Position numbers and translations under genes: made by a program
Shown: piece by piece, positions 1 through 5,063 of the stretch
How positions within the stretch are numbered: the stretch's first letter is position 1
Layout: each line of letters opens with the position of its first letter
NCBI GenBank assembly: GCA_964479445.1
Contig: CAYZMH010000121.1
Span: forward strand, 1 to 7,669
Direction: 5' to 3'
DNA from: CAYZMH01 sp964479445
GTDB taxonomy: Bacteria; Bacteroidota; Bacteroidia; Bacteroidales; GCA-2748055
Length of the DNA: 7,669 nucleotides
The notes under the pieces: generated by a model
The model's database searches: none
What the model was told of the DNA's origin: nothing
What the model saw: only the letters and a program-made list of their open reading frames with translations

Positions 1-49
1 GGACACCAGGATTTTCAGTCCTGTGCTCTACCAACTGAGCTATGGCACC
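1..49 (-). tRNA. tRNA-Phe (anticodon GAA), 3' part cut off by the window edge
   Basis: Read on the minus strand, the sequence begins with the acceptor strand GGTGCCA, followed by a D arm with AGCTCAGTTGGTAGAGC and an anticodon arm whose 5-bp stem CAGGA/TCCTG encloses the loop CTGAAAA. The anticodon is GAA at positions 16-14, which reads phenylalanine codons. Only 49 nt are inside the window; the end of the variable loop, the T arm, the 3' acceptor strand and any CCA lie to the left of base 1. The gene diverges from the M16 peptidase gene and has its own promoter and a long leader. Confidence 0.93.
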
Positions 50-70
50 GACACTTCAGTAAAAACTTAC

Positions 71-114
71 GGGTTCCGCTCCGGCAACAGCCTGTTGGAG
101 ATCCAACGGGAACC
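71..114 (-). other. Two-tier hairpin in the tRNA-Phe precursor leader
   Basis: GGTTCC (72-77) is complementary to GGAACC (109-114), and inside this lies a second stem, CAACA (85-89) with TGTTG (93-97). The whole structure sits between the predicted tRNA-Phe promoter and the tRNA 5' end, so it would be transcribed as part of the pre-tRNA leader and removed on maturation. No T-run follows on either side, so it is not a convincing intrinsic terminator. Its function is unknown. Confidence 0.45.
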
Positions 115-125
115 TGAAAGCGTGG

Positions 126-156
126 CAAATTTACGTACATTTTTATAACGTGCAAA
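126..156 (-). promoter_or_regulatory. Bacteroidota-type promoter of tRNA-Phe
   Basis: On the minus strand, TTTG (156-153) is followed after 19 nt by TAAATTTG (133-126). This is a full match to the TTTG-N19-21-TAnnTTTG consensus of the primary sigma factor of this phylum. Transcription would begin near position 120, giving a leader of roughly 70 nt before the tRNA. The promoter also argues that the GTG at 150 is not the start of the divergent peptidase gene. Confidence 0.7.
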
Positions 157-209
157 ATAATTTTCTCTTTAGAAATCATCTAAATAATCGTATTCTTTCA
201 GAGTTTTCT

Positions 210-217
210 TACTTTTG
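210..217 (+). promoter_or_regulatory. Likely -7 element of the peptidase-methyltransferase operon
   Basis: TACTTTTG matches TAnnTTTG and ends only 7 nt before the preferred ATG at 225. Transcription would therefore begin at or just before the start codon, giving a leaderless or very short-leader mRNA. No clear TTTG lies 19-21 nt upstream, so the assignment rests on one box. Confidence 0.4.
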
Positions 218-224
218 CATTCTG

Positions 225-1451
225 ATGACCGATTTTTATCAGACATATCGTTTGTCGAACGGAATCAGGCTGATACACCGGCAAACGACATCGCAGGTAG
301 CTCATTTCGGGATGATCATGCACACCGGCACAAGGGATGAGCGGGAGGATGAGCACGGACTGGCCCATTTCCTGGAGCATATGTTCTTTAAAGGAACCCG
401 CAAGCGCTCCCCTTACCAAATCATCTCCCGGCTTGAGGATGTGGGAGGAGAGATCAACGCCTATACCACCAAAGAAGAGACTGCCATCTATGCCTCTTTT
501 CTTCGCAGAGATTATCGCAAAGCGGTTGAGCTGATCCAGGATATTTTCCTTCATTCCACCTTCCCCGAGCGGGAGCGCAGGAAGGAGACCGAGGTAATCC
601 TTAACGAGATCCAGTCGTACGAAGACACCCCTTCGGAGTTGATTTTCGACCACGCCGAAGAGATCCTGTTCCCCGACCATCCCATCGGCCGAAACATCCT
701 GGGGAGCGAACAATCGTTAGAGCGATTTACCAACGGGCTGGTAGACCGCTTCCGGCAGGAGAATTATTCCACGGAAGAGGTGGTGCTATGTTCGGTGGGG
801 AACCTGGAATTCGCAAAACTTAAGAAATACGTTGAGAATTATTTCGGGGCTCTTTCCGGCTACAGCCGAACCCGTAAACGATTTGCTCCTGAGGCGCAAA
901 CGGGTATTGTAAAGCGATTGGATCGACATACCTACCAGAAGCACTGCCTAATTTCAGGGACGGCTTATTCTTACAGCGATAAAAGGCGCATGGGACTGCA
1001 CCTGCTGAATAATATCCTGGGGGGACCCGGCATGAATTCACGGTTGAATATGGCGTTGCGTGAGAAGCGTGGGTTTTCTTACACGGCCGAATCCAATTAC
1101 ATAACCTATACCGATACGGGGGCGCTGAATATCTATTTCAGCTGTGACCGGGAAAAATTCAACAAGTGCCTGGATGTAACTGAAAAGGAGCTGGCCAAAC
1201 TAAGAGATACGCTGCTTTCCCCCAGGCGGATCAATTTTGCCCGGAGGCAACTGCTGGGTCAGATCGCCATCTCTTCGGATATCGGGGAGCATCTGCTGCT
1301 GAGTATGGGGAAGAGTTACCTGTTATTTGATAAAGTGGACAGCCTCGAGGAAATTGAACAGAAGCTGGAAGCGGTCACCCCCGGAGAATTGCGGGAGATT
1401 GCCAACGAGGTCCTTGATCCTTCCCGGTTAAATTACCTGGTATACGAATAA
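225..1451 (+). CDS. M16 family zinc metallopeptidase (processing-peptidase-like, cytosolic)
   Basis: The product is a zinc-dependent endopeptidase of the pitrilysin/mitochondrial processing peptidase clan, single-chain M16B type, about 408 aa from the chosen start. Counting from the upstream GTG at 150 (433 aa), the inverted zinc motif HFLEH is at residues 73-77. The third zinc ligand is E153 in EVILNEIQSY, the usual 76 residues after the last His. The C-terminal half-domain carries the conserved R and Y of REKRGFSYTAES (R307, Y311). No signal peptide or membrane segment is visible, so it should act in the cytosol, probably as a homodimer as in related proteins. The ATG at 225 (MTDFYQTYRL) is preferred because family homology begins just after it and because the stretch from 126 to 156 looks like the divergent tRNA promoter. 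The substrate cannot be deduced. The stop codon overlaps the next start. Confidence 0.9.
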   Translation: MTDFYQTYRLSNGIRLIHRQTTSQVAHFGMIMHTGTRDEREDEHGLAHFLEHMFFKGTRKRSPYQIISRLEDVGGEINAYTTKEETAIYASFLRRDYRKAVELIQDIFLHSTFPERERRKETEVILNEIQSYEDTPSELIFDHAEEILFPDHPIGRNILGSEQSLERFTNGLVDRFRQENYSTEEVVLCSVGNLEFAKLKKYVENYFGALSGYSRTRKRFAPEAQTGIVKRLDRHTYQKHCLISGTAYSYSDKRRMGLHLLNNILGGPGMNSRLNMALREKRGFSYTAESNYITYTDTGALNIYFSCDREKFNKCLDVTEKELAKLRDTLLSPRRINFARRQLLGQIAISSDIGEHLLLSMGKSYLLFDKVDSLEEIEQKLEAVTPGELREIANEVLDPSRLNYLVYE

Positions 1452-2095
1452 TGAATTTTTTTGAAATTCCGGATGAATTAACGCGCTATGCCGAGGAACA
1501 CACTTCGGTCCGGGAACCCGTTTTAGAGGAACTTTACCGGGAAACTTACCTTAAAACCGTGCATCCTCAGATGATTGCAGGTCCGTTGCAGGGGGCTTTG
1601 CTAAAGATGATCAGCAGGATGATCGGTCCGCGAAACATCCTGGAAATCGGAACATTTACCGGTTACGGCACCATTTGCCTGGCCAGGGGATTGGCAGCCG
1701 GTGGAAAAATCACCACGATCGAGGTCAATGATGAACTGGAACATATCAGCCGCCGCTATTTTCAGAAAGCAGGCATTGAGCAAGATGTAAAAATGATCAT
1801 CGGGGATGCCCGCTCGGTAATTCCACAATTAAATGATTCTTTTGAGCTGGTCTTTATTGACGGGAATAAAGAGCACTATTTCGATTACTACAAGCGATGC
1901 ATGGATAAAACGTGCCACGGGGGATATCTGTTGATCGACAATGTGCTGTGGGGCGGAAAGGTGGCAGATCAGCGGGAAAGCGATAGAACGGTAAAAACAA
2001 TAAAGGAATTCAACGCATTTATCAACAGTGATCAACGGGTAGAAAATGTCCTGTTAACGGTAAGAGACGGGTTAATGCTTATCAGGAAGCGCTAA
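1451..2095 (+). CDS. Class I SAM-dependent O-methyltransferase (CCoAOMT/COMT-like, family 3)
   Basis: This 214-aa protein has the compact Rossmann fold of metal-dependent catechol-type O-methyltransferases. Motif I, LEIGTFTGY, is at residues 64-72 and should bind S-adenosylmethionine together with the acidic E91 at the end of strand 2. The GDA at 118-120 and FIDGNKEHYFDYY (135-147) match family motifs. D137, D163 and N164 (LLIDNVLWGGKV) occupy the places of the divalent-metal ligands. The length is normal for the bacterial family. The start codon shares one base with the peptidase stop (TAATG), there is no Shine-Dalgarno sequence, and translation is probably coupled. The pairing with an M16 peptidase is, from memory, common in this phylum, but no shared function is established. 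The small-molecule acceptor cannot be predicted. No terminator is evident in the 91 bp before the next gene. Confidence 0.88.
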   Translation: MNFFEIPDELTRYAEEHTSVREPVLEELYRETYLKTVHPQMIAGPLQGALLKMISRMIGPRNILEIGTFTGYGTICLARGLAAGGKITTIEVNDELEHISRRYFQKAGIEQDVKMIIGDARSVIPQLNDSFELVFIDGNKEHYFDYYKRCMDKTCHGGYLLIDNVLWGGKVADQRESDRTVKTIKEFNAFINSDQRVENVLLTVRDGLMLIRKR

Positions 2096-2122
2096 ATTTG
2101 TTTAAAAAAAAAGCCTGTATCC

Positions 2123-2133
2123 TAAACATTTTT
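2123..2133 (+). promoter_or_regulatory. TAAACATTTTT motif upstream of the MerR gene (possible operator)
   Basis: This 11-mer is identical to 3279-3289 upstream of the sigma factor gene and lies 54 nt before the MerR start. It is AT-rich, so chance is possible. Its position upstream of a MerR-type repressor would fit autoregulation. A weak -7-like box, TATTTTTC (2148-2155), lies downstream of it. Confidence 0.3.
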
Positions 2134-2167
2134 CCGCTGTATATTGTTATTTTTCTGATACATTATA

Positions 2168-2181
2168 AAAGGAGCAGGGAG
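2168..2181 (+). promoter_or_regulatory. Ribosome binding site of the MerR gene
   Basis: AAAGGAG (2168-2174) and GGGAG (2177-2181) lie 12 and 5 nt before the ATG at 2187. This is the only gene in the window with a clear purine-rich Shine-Dalgarno region, and it supports the chosen start. Confidence 0.6.
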
Positions 2182-2186
2182 AAGCG

Positions 2187-3080
2187 ATGGCCGTCTATTC
2201 AATAAAAGAACTTGAAAACTTATCGGGGATCAAAGCGCACACCATACGAATGTGGGAGAAGCGCTATAACCTGATAGAACCTCACCGGACTACCACCAAT
2301 ATCAGGTATTACACCGACCAGGACTTGAAAAAGATCCTGAACGTGGCTGTTTTGAATCGCAATGGAATCAAGATCTCCAACATAGCGAAACTGAATGAAG
2401 TGGAGTTAAAAGATGAGATCATGCGTCTCTCCTCGAAAAGCGACTCAAAAACCAACATCATTGATTCAATGATCGTAGCCATGATCGACCTGGATGAAAT
2501 CAAATTCACCGGGATTATAGGAAAATGGGTGGCTAAAAACGGATTTAAGAAAACAATGACGGAAATCCTCTACCCTTTTCTTAATAAAATCGGGGTAATG
2601 TGGCAAGCCGGGGACATCAACCCTGCACAGGAGCATTTTGTTTCCAATCTTATCCGCCAGAAGCTGATAACAGCTATTGATGGGTTTTCCCATGTGTATA
2701 ACCCAAAAGCCAACCGTTTCTTACTCTTTCTTCCGGAAGGAGAGTGGCATGAGCTGGGCTTATTGTTTGCCCTTTATCTTTTAAAAGAAGCCGGACACGA
2801 AGTGGTCTACCTGGGACAATCGGTTCCATTCTCCGATGTACTTGCCACCGGTGCTTCCAAGCAATTTGACCACATCCTGGTATCCTGCACCACCTCGCAC
2901 CCGGAATTCGATTTCCTCCTGTACCTGAAGGATCTAGGAGGGGCATTTCCCGATAAACAGATCCTTTATTTCACTCAGTTTCTGGACAAAGAGCCTAATA
3001 AACTGGGAGATAATTTCGTGCATCTCTCCCATATCAATGATTTCGAGCAATTCCTTGATAAGCTGGAAAAAGAGTATTAA
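2187..3080 (+). CDS. MerR-family regulator with cobalamin-binding domain (CarH/LitR-like)
   Basis: This 297-aa protein has a MerR winged helix-turn-helix at residues 3-70 (TIRMWEKRYNLIEPHR, then N-x-RYY). A four-helix bundle (about 90-170) and a Rossmann-like B12 domain (about 175-297) follow. The W-x9-EH motif that shapes the adenosylcobalamin pocket of CarH is present as W139 and E149-H150. The base-off cobalamin motif is E186-W-H188-E-L-G191, with H188 the expected lower cobalt ligand. In known CarH/LitR proteins the dark, AdoCbl-bound tetramer represses DNA and light breaks it up; that role is inferred here. Three features differ: Q140 stands where Thermus CarH has His132, the second motif is S233-C-T rather than SxL, and the usual GG near residue 263 is absent. 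CarA-like, light-independent B12 sensing is an alternative. The next gene is an ECF sigma factor, as in LitR-LitS. Confidence 0.88.
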   Translation: MAVYSIKELENLSGIKAHTIRMWEKRYNLIEPHRTTTNIRYYTDQDLKKILNVAVLNRNGIKISNIAKLNEVELKDEIMRLSSKSDSKTNIIDSMIVAMIDLDEIKFTGIIGKWVAKNGFKKTMTEILYPFLNKIGVMWQAGDINPAQEHFVSNLIRQKLITAIDGFSHVYNPKANRFLLFLPEGEWHELGLLFALYLLKEAGHEVVYLGQSVPFSDVLATGASKQFDHILVSCTTSHPEFDFLLYLKDLGGAFPDKQILYFTQFLDKEPNKLGDNFVHLSHINDFEQFLDKLEKEY

Positions 3081-3182
3081 ACCACTTAACCCTGTCAGGA
3101 AACACCTGCGGGAACACTCTTGGCTTTACGTAATATAATCTGTATTGTACCCCTTTTTACCATGTTGAGGGTCAAATAATCC

Positions 3183-3212
3183 CGGCATGAGCGATGATGC
3201 CGCGAATTTTTT
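3183..3212 (+). terminator. Possible intrinsic terminator of the MerR gene
   Basis: CGGCAT (3183-3188) pairs with ATGCCG (3197-3202) across an 8-nt loop. Four non-T bases (CGAA) separate the stem from six Ts (3207-3212). The stem is short and the gap is not ideal, so this is a moderate candidate. If real, it separates the MerR and sigma transcripts. Confidence 0.4.
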
Positions 3213-3276
3213 CCCTGAATCCTTTATACTCTTATCTCTTCATACACTCTTCATGCAGGCATGTATCCGGGTTTTT

Positions 3277-3296
3277 GTTAAACATTTTTGTTCAAC
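3277..3296 (+). repeat. Distal copy of the GTTAAACA/GTTCAAC element
   Basis: The copy reads GTTAAACATTTTTGTTCAAC. It matches 3454-3471 apart from one substitution (A for T in the first half) and two extra Ts in the spacer. The copies are 177 bp apart in the same orientation. The repeated half-sites are candidates for binding by the neighbouring MerR-type regulator. Confidence 0.45.
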
Positions 3297-3433
3297 CAAA
3301 GAGCTATGTTATGGAACACTGTAATTTAGATTTTATAGGATTTTAATACTCTAATATCCTTTATTAATAAGCGTTTCGGCATGGTTATTTATTTAGATCA
3401 ATGTGTTTTTCAGGACATTAATTGTTTTTCTGA

Positions 3434-3465
3434 TTTGGTTTTTGTTTAATTTTGTTATACATTTG
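3434..3465 (+). promoter_or_regulatory. Bacteroidota-type promoter of the sigma factor gene
   Basis: TTTG (3434-3437), a 20-nt spacer and TACATTTG (3458-3465) match the phylum consensus exactly. Transcription would start near 3470, leaving a leader of about 40 nt before the ATG at 3509. A second -7-like box, TAATTTTG (3447-3454), overlaps it with a less ideal TTG at 3422-3424. The chosen -7 box lies inside the proximal GTTATACA...GTTCAAC element, so a protein bound there would block the polymerase. Confidence 0.6.
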
Positions 3466-3471
3466 TTCAAC
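3454..3471 (+). repeat. Proximal copy of the GTTnnACA/GTTCAAC element, overlapping the -7 box
   Basis: GTTATACATTT (3454-3464) and GTTCAACAGTT (3465-3475) are abutting 11-bp units that agree at 8 of 11 positions. A further GTTAAACG begins at 3473. Tandem 11-bp half-sites recall the operator layout reported for Thermus CarH, whose sites contain TnTACA; here TATACA is present at 3456-3461. Regulator binding is inferred, not shown. Confidence 0.45.
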
Positions 3472-3508
3472 AGTTAAACGTTAATGTAAAACCTAAAACC
3501 AGAATATT

Positions 3509-4012
3509 ATGACCGCAATGGAATTTAATCATAAGCTGATAAGCATGGAAGACAGGCTGGAGCGTTTTGCTCTGAGTTTAACATCGGACCGTGAAGCTGC
3601 CAAAGATCTTTTACAGGAAACTTATCTCAAGGCCCTCTCCTCAAAAGATAAGTTCATTGAGTTTACCAACTTCGAAGCCTGGGCGTACACCATTATGAAG
3701 AACACCTTCATCAACAACTATCGCAAGGCAGTTCGTCAGAACACCATTGTCGATACAACGAAGGATCTTTATTATCTGAACAATTCCCGGGAAGCGATCA
3801 ATGAAAAGCCCGACTCCACTTTTCAGCAAAAAGAGATAAACAAGCACATCAATGCGTTGCAGGATGAATTAAAGGTCCCTTTCCTGATGCACACCAAGGG
3901 ATATAAATACAAAGAGATTGCCGATGAATTGAATCTGAAAATCGGTACGGTGAAGAGCCGGATTTTCTTCACCCGGAAAAAGTTGATGGAGTCATTGAGG
4001 GATTACGCCTGA
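3509..4012 (+). CDS. ECF-type RNA polymerase sigma factor
   Basis: This 167-aa sigma-70-family protein has only regions 2 and 4, the extracytoplasmic-function layout. Region 2 spans about residues 14-76, with DLLQETYLKAL (33-43) and the -10-recognition helix area around FEAWAYTIMKNTFINNYRK (55-73). Region 4 spans about 109-163, with the helix-turn-helix GYKYKEIADELNLKIGTVKSR (131-151, C-terminal part recognising the -35). A second ATG at 3518 is possible; the first is kept because it is closest to the promoter and neither has a Shine-Dalgarno site. No anti-sigma factor gene is adjacent, so control is probably transcriptional, plausibly by the cobalamin-binding MerR protein encoded just upstream, as in LitR-LitS of Streptomyces. 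The gene ends in a strong terminator and is monocistronic. Its target promoters are not visible here. Confidence 0.9.
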   Translation: MTAMEFNHKLISMEDRLERFALSLTSDREAAKDLLQETYLKALSSKDKFIEFTNFEAWAYTIMKNTFINNYRKAVRQNTIVDTTKDLYYLNNSREAINEKPDSTFQQKEINKHINALQDELKVPFLMHTKGYKYKEIADELNLKIGTVKSRIFFTRKKLMESLRDYA

Positions 4013-4039
4013 TTTCATCATCAATAATATCAGTTGAAG

Positions 4040-4066
4040 CGCCGGGAGTTTCCCGGCGTTTTTTTT
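4040..4066 (+). terminator. Strong intrinsic terminator of the sigma factor gene
   Basis: CGCCGGGA (4040-4047) pairs perfectly with TCCCGGCG (4051-4058) around a GTT loop, followed directly by eight Ts (4059-4066). It lies 27 nt after the sigma stop and just beyond the stop of the convergent SRPBCC gene. The minus strand lacks a T-run on the other side, so it should work mainly for plus-strand transcripts. Confidence 0.92.
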
Positions 4067-4069
4067 GAT

Positions 4070-4558
4070 TCACTTTGTTTCAGGATTGGTGGAGTTTTTT
4101 ACAGGGCCAAAGAGTTTATTGACCGCTTCAACGCGGTAATTGAATATTTTTTCCAGTCTTTTTCTGACCAGGGGTTGGTGCATCAACCGGCCAAGGAAGC
4201 CGCCCGGCAGCGCATAATTCAAAATGTCGGTCATTTCAACTCCACCGGGAATCTCTTTAAAATGGTGTTGATGGTGCCACAGACGGTAAGGTCCTGCGAG
4301 TTGATTATCTACAAAAAAAAAGGGTTGTTGCACGTGGGTAATCTCCGTTGTCCATTTAACGGGGATATTCCAGAGGGGTCTCACTTTGTAATGGATAATC
4401 TGTCCGGGATACATCTTCTCCAGCTTATTACTGTTCTGTATCCGGAATCCCATATCGGGAGGTGTTATCCGGGTAAGGTTTCCGGGGGAAGAGAAAAAAT
4501 CCCACGCTTCATCCAGTGATGCGGGGATTTGCTGTTTTCTATAGATTGTATAAACCAT
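4070..4558 (-). CDS. SRPBCC-fold ligand-binding protein
   Basis: This 162-aa protein of the START/Bet v 1-like SRPBCC superfamily has a helix-grip fold that encloses a hydrophobic pocket. The N-terminal segment IPASLDEAWDFFSSPGNLTRITPP (11-34) is the typical start. The block GPYRLWHHQHHFKEIPGG (89-106), then LNYALPGGFLGRLMHQPLVRK (113-133) and the helix RLEKIFNYR (134-142), match the subgroup related to the C-terminal part of TIGR01777-type proteins. As I recall, members of this subgroup often accompany photolyase, carotenoid or CarH/LitR-type genes. No signal peptide or membrane segment is seen; it is probably cytosolic. The ligand is unknown. It converges on the sigma factor gene with 57 bp between stops. 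The start ATG at 4558 fits the family and lacks a Shine-Dalgarno sequence. A TAAACA motif lies 30 nt upstream on its own strand. Confidence 0.85.
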   Translation of the reverse strand: MVYTIYRKQQIPASLDEAWDFFSSPGNLTRITPPDMGFRIQNSNKLEKMYPGQIIHYKVRPLWNIPVKWTTEITHVQQPFFFVDNQLAGPYRLWHHQHHFKEIPGGVEMTDILNYALPGGFLGRLMHQPLVRKRLEKIFNYRVEAVNKLFGPVKNSTNPETK

Positions 4559-4588
4559 ATTTTCTATGTAACATCCGATATCCCGGTT

Positions 4589-4606
4589 TGTTTAGCCCTG
4601 CAGGGC
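4589..4606. promoter_or_regulatory. TAAACA motif and 12-bp palindrome between divergent genes
   Basis: The minus strand reads TAAACA at 4594-4589, next to the perfect palindrome GCCCTGCAGGGC (4595-4606). Both lie in the 124-bp gap between the divergent SRPBCC and VanZ-like genes. The palindrome could bind a dimeric regulator or form a small hairpin; no T-run follows. An imperfect -7 box for the SRPBCC gene, TATTTCTG, is at 4623-4616 on the minus strand. Confidence 0.3.
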
Positions 4607-4669
4607 CGGTTATTACAGAAATAAATTATTTAATCAGTGGACGGGTCTCATCGCTGCCTGAAAAGTTAT

Positions 4670-4677
4670 TATTTTTG
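4670..4677 (+). promoter_or_regulatory. Likely -7 element of the VanZ-like gene
   Basis: TATTTTTG matches TAnnTTTG and ends 5 nt before the ATG at 4683. It implies a leaderless transcript, or use of the second in-frame ATG at 4692. No TTTG is seen at the expected upstream distance. Confidence 0.35.
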
Positions 4678-4682
4678 CCTCT

Positions 4683-5063
4683 ATGGATGCGATGAATAAA
4701 CAGCATTTATGGGGTGCGGCCCTGTTGATCTGGGGTATTATCATCCTTATTTTAACTATAATACCCGGTGAGGCCATGGTTCAACCTTCGGGACACGGCA
4801 CACGTTTCCGGTGGGATTATCCTGAGCATTTCGCTGCTTACTTCCTGTTGGCTCTCTTTTATTATCTCTGGCGCCGAAACAGTTACCACTTTCAGATCAA
4901 GCGCGACTTCCGTATATTAATAATTGCCGGTCTGGCTGCTTCAGCAGGTACGGAAGTGTTGCAACTATTAGTCCCCAACCGTGCCTTCAATCCCATCGAC
5001 ATGGGATTCAACGCGCTTGGTATAGCGGCAATGGCCCTACTCTGGAGATTCGCCCTGCGTTAA
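4683..5063 (+). CDS. VanZ-like family membrane protein
   Basis: This 126-aa protein has four predicted membrane segments at about residues 10-28, 46-64, 78-97 and 106-124. Family motifs are PEHFAAYFLLALFYY (47-61, the conserved K/E-x-x-HF-x-x-Y area) and the sequence TEVLQLLVPNRAFNPIDMGF (90-109) followed by N110-ALG, which is the ExxQ...R...D...N..G signature. VanZ gives low-level teicoplanin resistance in enterococci, but most family members, including short ones in Bacteroidota, have no proven role; drug resistance should not be assumed. The second ATG (residue 4, position 4692) is a reasonable alternative start given how close the promoter box is. The last 27 bp overlap the 3' end of the convergent malic enzyme gene, and no terminator is visible between them. 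Confidence 0.85.
   Translation: MDAMNKQHLWGAALLIWGIIILILTIIPGEAMVQPSGHGTRFRWDYPEHFAAYFLLALFYYLWRRNSYHFQIKRDFRILIIAGLAASAGTEVLQLLVPNRAFNPIDMGFNALGIAAMALLWRFALR

Larger units (their letters stand above)
3081..3508. other. 428-bp gene-free regulatory region between the MerR and sigma genes
   Basis: No ORF with protein-like character was seen on either strand. The left third holds a possible terminator for the MerR gene (3183-3212). From about 3220 the region becomes strongly AT-rich. It contains two related GTTAAACA...GTTCAAC elements (3277-3296 and 3454-3471) and, at its right end, the best promoter in the plus-strand half of the window. A small RNA or long leader between 3220 and 3430 cannot be excluded, but no defined structure was recognised. 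Confidence 0.6.

Noticed and set aside
150..224. N-terminal 25-residue extension of the peptidase from GTG at 150
   Set aside because: The segment is low in family similarity, its start overlaps the -33 region of the divergent tRNA-Phe promoter, and a -7-like box lies just before ATG 225.
198..713. 171-residue minus-strand open frame opposite the peptidase
   Set aside because: It is a shadow of the M16 gene, whose zinc motifs prove the plus strand is coding.
3081..3508. Riboswitch (for example cobalamin) upstream of the sigma gene
   Set aside because: No B12-box-like conserved core was recognised, and the predicted transcript leader is only about 40 nt.
4034..4519. 161-residue plus-strand open frame opposite the SRPBCC gene
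   Set aside because: It begins within the sigma terminator and shows no protein family; the minus strand encodes a clear SRPBCC protein.
4683..5063. Glycopeptide resistance gene
   Set aside because: VanZ-like similarity alone does not show resistance; no other van gene is present and short VanZ-like proteins are widespread in this phylum.
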